Shown in pieces: positions 1 to 4,064 of a stretch of DNA of 6,607 nt. This stretch comes from an uncultured bacterium. Its GTDB lineage: Bacteria; Bacillota; Clostridia; Oscillospirales; Acutalibacteraceae. The notes beneath the pieces were generated by a model. The model was given only the letters and a program-made list of their open reading frames with translations. It made no database searches and was not told the DNA's origin. The stretch covers positions 1-6,607 of the forward strand of contig CAJMOH010000090.1 in assembly GCA_905215055.1 (NCBI GenBank). The letters run 5' to 3'. A program made the position numbers and the translations under genes. The number at the start of each line of letters is the position of its first letter. The stretch's first letter is position 1.

Positions 1-220
1 GGGTAGGTGATTTTTGGTAGTCCTCATACTCCAACAGGTCTTTGGAATCCGGGAACTCCATCAGCAGCTTTTGGATGAATTCCTGCTGGCCCTGGGTGAC
101 GGGGAGATTCCGGAGGGACTCGTTTAGCTTCTCCACACCCTCCCGTGTGGCGATGTATTTGGTATATCCGCCACGGGATTTGCCTTTCAAGTATCCGAAT
201 TTCGCGATGATCTTTGCCAA
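1..220 (-). CDS. MOBL/MobP3-type relaxase, N-terminal part (runs off the window)
   Basis: Relaxases nick oriT, stay covalently bound to the 5' end and pilot the strand into the recipient. Only the first 73 codons are visible. The N-terminus begins MAKIIAKFGYLKGKS and continues with KYIATREGVEK (residues 21-31) and DLLEYEDYQ (61-69). I recognise this pattern, from memory of the family, as the N-terminus of clostridial ICE relaxases called MobP3 or MOBL (prototype RelLS20 of plasmid pLS20). The catalytic domain with its histidines and tyrosine would lie beyond position 1, so catalysis cannot be checked. The start is TTG at 218-220; an in-frame TGA lies 12 nt upstream and there is no ATG or GTG between. 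A strong GGAGGT (232-237) precedes it with an 11-nt spacer, slightly long. It follows the RHH gene by 27 nt and is probably cotranscribed with it. Confidence 0.82.
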   Translation of the reverse strand, partial: MAKIIAKFGYLKGKSRGGYTKYIATREGVEKLNESLRNLPVTQGQQEFIQKLLMEFPDSKDLLEYEDYQKSPT

Positions 221-231
221 GGATGTTTCTC

Positions 232-237
232 ACCTCC
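232..237 (-). promoter_or_regulatory. Ribosome binding site of the relaxase gene
   Basis: The minus strand reads GGAGGT here, in the short gap between the RHH stop codon (248-250) and the TTG at 218-220. It supports the TTG start because this frame has no other usable initiation codon after the in-frame TGA that overlaps the end of the Shine-Dalgarno sequence. Confidence 0.7.
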
Positions 238-247
238 AGCGATGCGG

Positions 248-670
248 TCAGCCATCCTGCTGCCAATTCAGCGCTGTTTCAAAGGACAGCAGCCCGTTGG
301 TTTGGCGGATCTCCTGGATGCATTGTCCACGCAGGCGTGTCAGCTCGGGCTGGCTCACGTCGCACACCGCCGCCAGAATGTTTTCCGATACTGCCATCTC
401 CACCGCCATTTTGAAGAGCAGCCGCCCCATGCGGTTGGCGCTCTCATCCATGATACTTTTCACCGTGGACGGGATAACCTGGGCCAGGTAGTCCTGGTTT
501 TCCTGGCTGGAGAGGTACCCCAGGTAGAATAAAATCGCCTTCTCAATGAATTCACTGGCGCTGGAGCAGTTGTCGTCTTTGTAGGATTGTTTTGCCCGGT
601 CGATGGTATCTTTGCTGATCCACAGGGCAAATTTGCGCTTTTCGGGCGCAGGGGATTTCAGTTCTGTCAT
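248..670 (-). CDS. Ribbon-helix-helix-like mobilisation accessory protein
   Basis: Encodes 140 aa. After a charged, proline-containing leader, residues 13-20 (KFALWISK) look like the DNA-contacting beta strand of a ribbon-helix-helix fold. Residues 20-34 would be helix A and 37-53 (SASEFIEKAILFYLGYL) helix B. The rest (about 55-140) is helical and could mediate oligomerisation or contact the relaxase. Start ATG 668-670 is preceded by AGAAGGAGA with a spacer of about 9 nt; a longer frame reaching 718 has no such signal and would run into the repeat region. Small RHH proteins encoded just upstream of a relaxase commonly act as relaxosome accessory factors that bind oriT and often repress their own promoter. 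That role is inferred from fold and position, not shown. The gene follows the structured intergenic region, which may hold its binding sites. Confidence 0.82.
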   Translation of the reverse strand: MTELKSPAPEKRKFALWISKDTIDRAKQSYKDDNCSSASEFIEKAILFYLGYLSSQENQDYLAQVIPSTVKSIMDESANRMGRLLFKMAVEMAVSENILAAVCDVSQPELTRLRGQCIQEIRQTNGLLSFETALNWQQDG

Positions 671-699
671 ACGCTTTTTCTCCTTCTGATTTAGGGCCA

Positions 700-818
700 A
701 ACCCACAGTTTGACCCACGGATATTTCCCGGAATTCCTGGATTTTCTTGCTCTCTGACCCACGGCTTGACCCCTAGGCTCCAAAACTGACCCATAGAAAA
801 CGGGGAATTGACCCCTGG
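700..818 (-). repeat. Cluster of GGGTCA-type direct repeats (iteron-like)
   Basis: Read on the minus strand, the core GGGTC followed mostly by A recurs at 712-716, 756-760, 768-772, 788-792 and 810-814. A degenerate copy (GTGGGTTTG) lies at about 697-704 and an outlying copy (GTGGGTCGG) at 880-884. Preceding bases alternate between GT and AG/AT. Step sizes between neighbours are about 12, 44, 12, 20 and 22 bp, so the copies fall roughly on one face of the helix at about 11 bp per turn. All copies have the same orientation. They sit 30-215 bp upstream of the RHH start codon. The likely role is as binding sites for that RHH protein or another relaxosome factor; this is inference. Confidence 0.7.
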
Positions 819-860
819 GGAAAAGCCCGAAGCGACCGGCTCTGCCGGGCGCTGTGAGCC

Positions 861-890
861 GGGTGTGGGGCGGTTCACCGACCCACACCC
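861..890. repeat. 13-bp inverted repeat with a 4-nt loop
   Basis: The arms are 861-873 and 878-890 with loop TTCA at 874-877. Twelve of 13 positions pair; the single mismatch is G870 against A881. The right arm carries the outlying GGGTC-type motif. There is no T-run on the minus strand after it and only TTT on the plus strand, so it does not look like a Rho-independent terminator. It could be an oriT arm, a protein-binding palindrome or a single-stranded hairpin. Confidence 0.75.
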
Positions 891-1022
891 TTTAACCTGC
901 TACTCTTTTTCACCTCTCCCGGTGCTCTTATCCGGGGATTTTTTCAACCTTGCCTTTGTGGGGCCGAATTTGGCTTTTGCGGGCTTGGAACGGGTCGTTT
1001 CCCCGCCCTGGGGAGAAAACCG

Positions 1023-1042
1023 CCTCACAGGCCCTCACAGGC
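1023..1042. repeat. Perfect 10-bp tandem duplication (CCTCACAGGC twice)
   Basis: CCTCACAGGC at 1023-1032 is followed without a gap by an identical copy at 1033-1042. The unit length is close to one helical turn, so a protein could bind both copies on the same face. It lies 15 bp from the first of the three hairpins, inside the gene-free region. Confidence 0.75.
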
Positions 1043-1057
1043 CAGAGAAACTCGGTG

Positions 1058-1074
1058 CTTTTCCGCAGGAAAAG
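1058..1074. repeat. Perfect hairpin 1 (7-bp stem, 3-nt loop)
   Basis: Arms CTTTTCC (1058-1064) and GGAAAAG (1068-1074) enclose a GCA loop. On the minus strand the top of the hairpin reads TTCCTGC, which resembles the TCCTGC core of MOBP-type nic sites. That resemblance is short and could be chance. Confidence 0.75.
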
Positions 1075-1075
1075 A

Positions 1076-1092
1076 CGGGTGCTGCGCACCCG
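1076..1092. repeat. Perfect hairpin 2 (7-bp stem, 3-nt loop)
   Basis: Arms CGGGTGC (1076-1082) and GCACCCG (1086-1092) enclose a TGC loop. It starts one base after hairpin 1 ends, so the two could extrude as adjacent stems in single-stranded DNA or RNA. No T-run follows on either strand. Confidence 0.75.
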
Positions 1093-1104
1093 AGGGTTTC
1101 TCTC

Positions 1105-1127
1105 AGACCAAGCCATAGGCTTGGTCT
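1105..1127. repeat. Perfect hairpin 3 (10-bp stem, 3-nt loop)
   Basis: Arms AGACCAAGCC (1105-1114) and GGCTTGGTCT (1118-1127) enclose an ATA loop, with no mismatch. It is the longest perfect stem in the cluster and lies 12 bp from hairpin 2. Neither strand continues into a T-run, which argues against termination as its job. Confidence 0.8.
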
Positions 1128-1175
1128 TGCACACAGGGCGAAACAGGCGGGGCCTGGGTTCGTGCTGCTGGGCGC

Positions 1176-1210
1176 AAAAAAGCCGCTGCCCGGTTTTGTC
1201 GGACAGCGGC
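1176..1210 (-). terminator. Rho-independent terminator of the transfer operon
   Basis: On the minus strand GCCGCTGTCC (1210-1201) pairs with GGGCAGCGGC (1191-1182) through ten base pairs, one of them a G-T (G-U in RNA) wobble, around a 9-nt loop. Six T residues (1181-1176) follow. It starts 16 nt after the stop codon of the cysteine-rich gene at 1227, the normal place to end that transcript. Confidence 0.9.
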
Positions 1211-1226
1211 CTGGTGGTTGCTTGAT

Positions 1227-1613
1227 TCACTTATTCTCGAAAAACGTCCCGCAGCGCCCCCACAAACGGAAAGCGATGCGTTCTGTGTCTTGGTCCGTCA
1301 CTCGCCGGAAAACCGGTTTCCCCCGGATGCAGGCACCCACATAGTAGAGGTTCCCGCAGCTCTTGCACCGCAGGTAGTGACACACAGTGAGGTGCTGCTC
1401 CGAGGTCAGGACGCCGTCCGCATCCTCTAGGGGACAGTCCCCCGCGAACAGTTCCAGAGAGCCTTGAGTCACCAAGTCCCTGGCCGTGGCCATAACCTGA
1501 TCGTATTTCTTCCAGGGCTCCCGGGTCTTGGCTGCCAACAGCCTGTGGAATTTGGAACAGGCTGAGCATTGGTTTTCCCAAAGCGTCAAGGTATTACTGT
1601 TTTGAGTGTCCAT
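1227..1613 (-). CDS. Cysteine-rich putative zinc-binding protein, unknown function
   Basis: Encodes 128 aa that I do not recognise as a named family. It has two CxxC pairs, Cys16/Cys19 (CSAC) and Cys83/Cys86 (CKSC), plus Cys60, Cys78, Cys95 and Cys121. The spacing around YLRCKSCGNLYYVGAC suggests a zinc-ribbon-like knuckle in the C-terminal half. The middle (about 29-57) is helical. No signal peptide or membrane segment is seen, so it is probably cytoplasmic. Start ATG 1611-1613 is well supported by AAGGGGTG upstream. It is the last gene of the transfer unit, 22 nt after its neighbour and followed by the terminator. It may bind metal, nucleic acid or a protein partner; nothing in the sequence decides between these. 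Confidence 0.75.
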   Translation of the reverse strand: MDTQNSNTLTLWENQCSACSKFHRLLAAKTREPWKKYDQVMATARDLVTQGSLELFAGDCPLEDADGVLTSEQHLTVCHYLRCKSCGNLYYVGACIRGKPVFRRVTDQDTERIAFRLWGRCGTFFENK

Positions 1614-1635
1614 TGGAAATCACCCCTTGGGGATA

Positions 1636-1938
1636 TTATAGCATGGAGTCGGTGGGGAGGAAAGGCTCCTCCTCCGGCTCGAAGAGGTACTTGGCCCGCA
1701 GGTAATCCGCCTGTTCTTTGGAGATCTCCCAGCCCCACTGGCTGGCATTGATGGAGCCGTACAGCTCATCCCACAGGCAGTCCAAGTAGGTCACTTGGTT
1801 GCGGATGCCCTCCAAGTAGTCCTGGACGGCTTTCTGAAGGTCGGCTGGCAAGTTGGTTTCCCACTCTGGGTGGGCGCCGGGTTTTGCCAGTTCAGCGGCT
1901 TCTTCTTCGGAGGTCAGCTCCCGATTTTTCCCGTCCAT
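1636..1938 (-). CDS. Conserved ICE-type hypothetical protein, 100 aa
   Basis: A small acidic protein of no known function. The N-terminus (residues 7-25) is rich in Glu and Ala. The central stretch LQKAVQDYLEGIRNQVTYLD (34-53) is a likely amphipathic helix. WDELYGSIN (56-64) and EISKEQADYLRAKYL (71-85) resemble, from memory, short hypothetical proteins seen in clostridial conjugative elements. The reading frame stays open far upstream (to about 2229), but that part overlaps the DUF6103 gene in another frame and has low-quality composition. I place the start at the ATG at 1936-1938, which has AAGGA at a spacing of 11 nt. The ATG 12 nt further upstream abuts the AAGG sequence and is less likely. 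It starts 26 nt after the DUF6103 stop. Confidence 0.72.
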   Translation of the reverse strand: MDGKNRELTSEEEAAELAKPGAHPEWETNLPADLQKAVQDYLEGIRNQVTYLDCLWDELYGSINASQWGWEISKEQADYLRAKYLFEPEEEPFLPTDSML

Positions 1939-1964
1939 AGCGCTGCACATCCTTGTAAGTGATT

Positions 1965-2162
1965 TTAGAAATTCTGAGGTGAATCGCCGTCCGATCCTGT
2001 GTCCTCCAGGAATTCCCGGACGGTAGGCGGCACGGTCTTTTCGTACAGCCGGGCCAGAGCGTAGTCCAGCTCGGCTTCGATGGTGGTGTCTTTCTTCTTG
2101 AGAAAGTGAGAGAGGGCCTCCAGCTTCTTTGCCGGAAACTCCAGGGTGATGGTCTTGTTCAT
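1965..2162 (-). CDS. DUF6103 family protein, 65 aa
   Basis: A small protein matching my memory of DUF6103, common in ICEs of gut Clostridia. It begins MNKTITLEFPAKKLEAL, a short beta strand then a helix. DTTIEAELDYALARLYEKTVP (25-45) follows and VREFLED (48-54) closes the conserved part. The strand-helix-helix order resembles a minimal ribbon-helix-helix fold, so DNA binding or a role in plasmid-like regulation is possible but not shown. Start ATG 2160-2162 has GGAAGGAG six bases upstream. Another ATG at 2166-2168 touches the Shine-Dalgarno sequence directly, so it is unlikely. It lies 63 nt after the Fic-like gene. Confidence 0.82.
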   Translation of the reverse strand: MNKTITLEFPAKKLEALSHFLKKKDTTIEAELDYALARLYEKTVPPTVREFLEDTGSDGDSPQNF

Positions 2163-2225
2163 GGGCATCTCCTTCCAAAAAATGAGAAAGCTCCTGCCGT
2201 GAGAGTGGGCAAGGGCTTTCAAAAT

Positions 2226-2483
2226 TCACATAGTCTGCTGGGGCGTTTCTTCCTCGCTTGGGGAGGAATCTTCTTCCTTCTGATGCGCCTGCTGGGGCGG
2301 GTCCACCGCATCCAGGACGGCGCGGGTCTGCTCCAGCGTCAGGAAATTGCCCGCCAGGGCAGTGGAGTTGTGTGTGTACTCTATCTCGAACTCCCGCTGC
2401 TTCTGGAGAGTTTTCTCCAAGGGGATGGAGGGCTTTGCCTGTTCCAACTGCTCTTTCTTCTGCTTTAGCTTGTCATAGTTCGT
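2226..2483 (-). CDS. Short Fic N-terminal-like protein with non-standard start (possibly decaying)
   Basis: The 85-codon frame reads NYDKLKQKKEQLEQAKP at its start and FEIEYTHNSTALAGNFLTL at residues 32-50. This resembles the N-terminal helices of Fic AMP-transferases, whose motif is (S/T)xxxE(G/N). Here the motif is S-TAL-A-GN: the inhibitory Glu is replaced by Ala44. No catalytic HPFxxGNGR motif follows. After residue 60 the chain turns into an acidic, Gln/Pro/Ser-rich tail. There is no ATG, GTG or TTG at the expected start. ACG (2481-2483) sits ten bases after AAAGGAG (2494-2500), exactly where homologues would carry Met. A TTG further in (2445-2447) would give 73 aa. It could be a rare ACG start, a start lost by one transition, or use of the TTG. 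Fic AMP-transfer activity is not expected. Confidence 0.55.
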   Translation of the reverse strand, partial: TNYDKLKQKKEQLEQAKPSIPLEKTLQKQREFEIEYTHNSTALAGNFLTLEQTRAVLDAVDPPQQAHQKEEDSSPSEEETPQQTM

Positions 2484-2493
2484 GGAAGATCAT

Positions 2494-2500
2494 CTCCTTT
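2494..2500 (-). promoter_or_regulatory. Ribosome binding site before the Fic-like frame
   Basis: AAAGGAG on the minus strand overlaps the stop codon of the preceding gene. An ATG directly touches it (2491-2493) but opens only a six-codon frame, MIFHEL, ending at 2473. The Fic-like frame begins ten bases after the Shine-Dalgarno with ACG. The site shows that a gene was meant to start here. Confidence 0.6.
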
Positions 2501-3090
2501 TACATTTGCATTTCCTGGGTGATTCCTTCTTCCTCCGGAAAAGGGAAATCGTCCTGAGCGGCCAGGGCAAACAGGTTCAGCTCCTGGCTTTCCAGCACAT
2601 CCCGTACTTTCACAGCGCAGGAACGGAAGGAATCCAGGTAACGGTCTGCCCGTTCATGGCGGCGCATGGTGACTAGGTCATCCTCCCGGATAGCTGTTTC
2701 CAGGGCCTGTGCGTAGTTCAGTACAGGAAGGATGGAGGTTTTCTTGAGGCCGGCGTCATCCAGTTCCTCCCGGTGGTGGAGCAGGTACTGGTAGTAGGGA
2801 TCGGCCTTGTAGGATGCGAGAGCGTCTTTGGCATGGGCGCGGATTTCCTCTGCTCGGGCCATGTAGCTGTCCTCTACCTGGGGAGGCAGCTCCCGCTGGT
2901 ACACTTCACTATTCTTGTACAGGGGCTGGGTTTCCTCGATTTGCCGTTTGAAGTAAAGGATGTGGTTCCGCACCAGGTTGAGGTTGACACCGTCCGGATA
3001 GAAAGGGTCGCTGCCGCCCTGCTTGTATAAGCTCTCCCACTGGGCGTAGGCTTTTTCCAGTTCTTCCAGTGGGTTTTCTTTTCTGGTCAT
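2500..3090 (-). CDS. Helical ICE protein of unknown function, 196 aa
   Basis: I do not recognise a named family. It is a soluble, largely alpha-helical, charged protein with no signal peptide or membrane segment. Residues 7-22 form a predicted helix, followed by a conserved-looking loop GGSDPFYPDGVNLN (25-38). Long helices rich in Glu, Arg and Ala follow (38-55, 72-95, 98-112 and 123-175), and the C-terminal tail is acidic (180-194). The start is the ATG at 3088-3090, which overlaps the stop codon of the DUF4314 gene as ATGA, so translation is probably coupled. The frame runs open to 3165, but that upstream part is out of frame over the DUF4314 gene and has no ribosome binding site. Strict coupling suggests it works with, or in fixed ratio to, the DUF4314 protein. 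Confidence 0.75.
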   Translation of the reverse strand: MTRKENPLEELEKAYAQWESLYKQGGSDPFYPDGVNLNLVRNHILYFKRQIEETQPLYKNSEVYQRELPPQVEDSYMARAEEIRAHAKDALASYKADPYYQYLLHHREELDDAGLKKTSILPVLNYAQALETAIREDDLVTMRRHERADRYLDSFRSCAVKVRDVLESQELNLFALAAQDDFPFPEEEGITQEMQM

Positions 3091-3803
3091 GGGGACATCC
3101 CCATCTGTGGCGACTCCTCCTGCCCCGGGTCCGTGGTAGTCATTTCCCAATCCTGCCCGTCCCACAGGTGGACATAGAGCAGGCCCTTTCCCACAGGGAT
3201 CTCCTGCTGCTCGAAGCCCTCGCCCCAGCCGTCTGCAGCTTGTCCCGCCAGGTAGGTGGTGAGGCGGTTAAGTTCATCCCCCTCCAGGGACTCCAGGAGC
3301 TGGCAATCCGCCACGCCCCAAAGCTGCCCATCGTGTTCCTCCACATCGAAGAAGGCGGACTTCACTTTCCAGGACAGGGCATCGGATTCCCCGTACCAGC
3401 GCATCAGCCCTCGCTCCTGCTCCTCTGGGAGCTGGTTCTCCTGGAGGGCCTCCCGAATGTCCCCAAGGTAGGGGGAGAGGTCACCGCCTGTCAGTTCCAC
3501 CGGGTCGTCCGCCAGGTCGCCCCACTCATTGCGGGTGTAGAGATCTCCGTGGAGAGGAAAGTACAGCTTTAGCTCCATGAGTTCGGGCTGGAAGATGCGG
3601 AAGTGGTCGTCCTCCAGGTTGAGGGCAGTCCTTTTGCCGTTATCCCAATTCACCAGGAACCGGCCCGCGGCGTCCACCTCGGTCAGTGTCCCCATGGTGC
3701 CATCGGGGACAGGTTTCGGCTGGTCGTTGGAAAGTAAAAGGACGCGGCTCCCGGGTGGGAACTGCGTCCGTATGAAATGCACATATTTTTGAAAGGTCAG
3801 CAT
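3087..3803 (-). CDS. DUF4314 domain protein, 238 aa
   Basis: Residues about 12-72 match the DUF4314 pattern as I know it: FPPGSRVLLLSNDQPKPVP, then GTMGTLTEVDAAG, then FLVNWDNGKRTALNLEDD. This is a small beta-barrel-like module found in proteins of clostridial mobile elements. The rest is a second region containing LPEEQERGLMRWYG (124-137), QLWGVADCQLLESLEGDEL (159-177) and DGWGEGFEQQEIPVGKG (190-206). That region is also common, from memory, in ICE-encoded proteins, sometimes near anti-restriction genes. No enzyme motif is evident and the role is unknown. The start ATG 3801-3803 has AGAAGGG eight or nine bases upstream. It overlaps the preceding gene by 7 nt and the following gene by 4 nt (ATGA). 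Confidence 0.8.
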   Translation of the reverse strand: MLTFQKYVHFIRTQFPPGSRVLLLSNDQPKPVPDGTMGTLTEVDAAGRFLVNWDNGKRTALNLEDDHFRIFQPELMELKLYFPLHGDLYTRNEWGDLADDPVELTGGDLSPYLGDIREALQENQLPEEQERGLMRWYGESDALSWKVKSAFFDVEEHDGQLWGVADCQLLESLEGDELNRLTTYLAGQAADGWGEGFEQQEIPVGKGLLYVHLWDGQDWEMTTTDPGQEESPQMGMSP

Positions 3804-4054
3804 GGTTCATCCCTTCTTTCGTTTCTGCCCGTCCGCAGCAGGGGCGGGTCGCCGGGCTGCTCATCCAGCACCTCCTGCTCCAGCAAGGTGTCAAAGGACA
3901 GTGGCCTGCCCGTCACCGAGTGCACCTGCCCATGCTTGCGAAGTTGGGTCTGGATGTCCTGTTTGGTCAGTGTGTAATAGCCAAATTCCGTGAGCAGCTC
4001 CACGCCCTGGTTGGGGTGGAGCCGCAAATAGTCCCGCAGTTTTATGGTCATCAT
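3797..4054 (-). CDS. Small ICE protein of unknown function, 85 aa
   Basis: Encodes MMTIKLRDYLRLHPNQGVEL followed by LTEFGYYTLTKQDIQTQLRKHG, then a C-terminal tail rich in Glu, Asp, Pro and Arg. The N-terminal half reads as a helix then short strands, similar in style to other small hypothetical proteins of Tn1549-like elements; I cannot name the family. I chose the ATG at 4052-4054 because GAGGAAAGGGAG lies directly upstream and overlaps the stop codon of the CHAP gene. A second ATG follows at once (4049-4051) and is equally possible. A longer frame from 4105 would overlap the CHAP gene by 41 nt and has no ribosome binding site. Confidence 0.7.
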   Translation of the reverse strand: MMTIKLRDYLRLHPNQGVELLTEFGYYTLTKQDIQTQLRKHGQVHSVTGRPLSFDTLLEQEVLDEQPGDPPLLRTGRNERRDEPC

Positions 4055-4064
4055 CTCCCTTTCC

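Larger units (their letters stand above)
671..1175. promoter_or_regulatory. Gene-free structured region: candidate oriT / mobilisation operon control region
   Basis: About 500 bases without a credible gene lie between the terminator of the transfer operon and the RHH start codon. It contains GGGTC-type motifs (700-814 and 880-884), a GC-rich inverted repeat (861-890), a small CCGGC-TCT-GCCGG hairpin (836-848), a 10-bp tandem duplication (1023-1042) and three adjacent perfect hairpins (1058-1127). Clustered direct and inverted repeats directly upstream of an RHH accessory gene and a relaxase are the usual layout of an oriT. A promoter for the RHH-relaxase operon should also lie here because the upstream unit ends in a terminator, but I see no convincing -35/-10 pair. 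The exact oriT limits and the nic site are not identified. Confidence 0.6.

Noticed and set aside
24..266. Minus-strand 80-codon open frame over the relaxase N-terminus
   Set aside because: It is in a different frame from the recognisable relaxase sequence and overlaps the end of the RHH gene; its protein has no family resemblance.
730..737. GGAATTCC palindrome within the repeat cluster
   Set aside because: Eight bases of perfect palindrome is too short to stand as a separate signal, and it does not match the repeated motif.
766..771. TTGACC as a possible plus-strand -35 box
   Set aside because: It is part of the repeated motif, has no -10 at proper spacing, and no plus-strand gene follows.
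929..935. TATCCGG resembling a MOBP nic core on the plus strand
   Set aside because: It differs from the TATCCTG consensus at a key base and has no adjacent inverted repeat, so it is weaker than the hairpin-1 site.
928..1230. Minus-strand 100-codon open frame
   Set aside because: It contains the terminator and all three hairpins in its coding sequence. Its composition (Arg/Pro/Lys-rich) matches random reading of GC-rich DNA.
808..1344. Plus-strand 178-codon open frame across the gene-free region
   Set aside because: It runs through the hairpins and the terminator and into the antisense of the cysteine-rich gene. Its protein is low-complexity with no recognisable domain, and no good ribosome binding site is seen.
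1635..1640. TATAAT on the minus strand just before the cysteine-rich gene
   Set aside because: It overlaps the stop codon of the preceding gene, and I see no matching -35 box at 16-18 bp. More likely a by-product of the stop codon in an operon gap.
1939..2229. Upstream extension of the 100-aa protein's frame, giving a 197-aa ORF
   Set aside because: It overlaps the well-supported DUF6103 gene in another frame, is rich in His/Arg/Gly typical of a shadow frame, and has no ribosome binding site at its far start.
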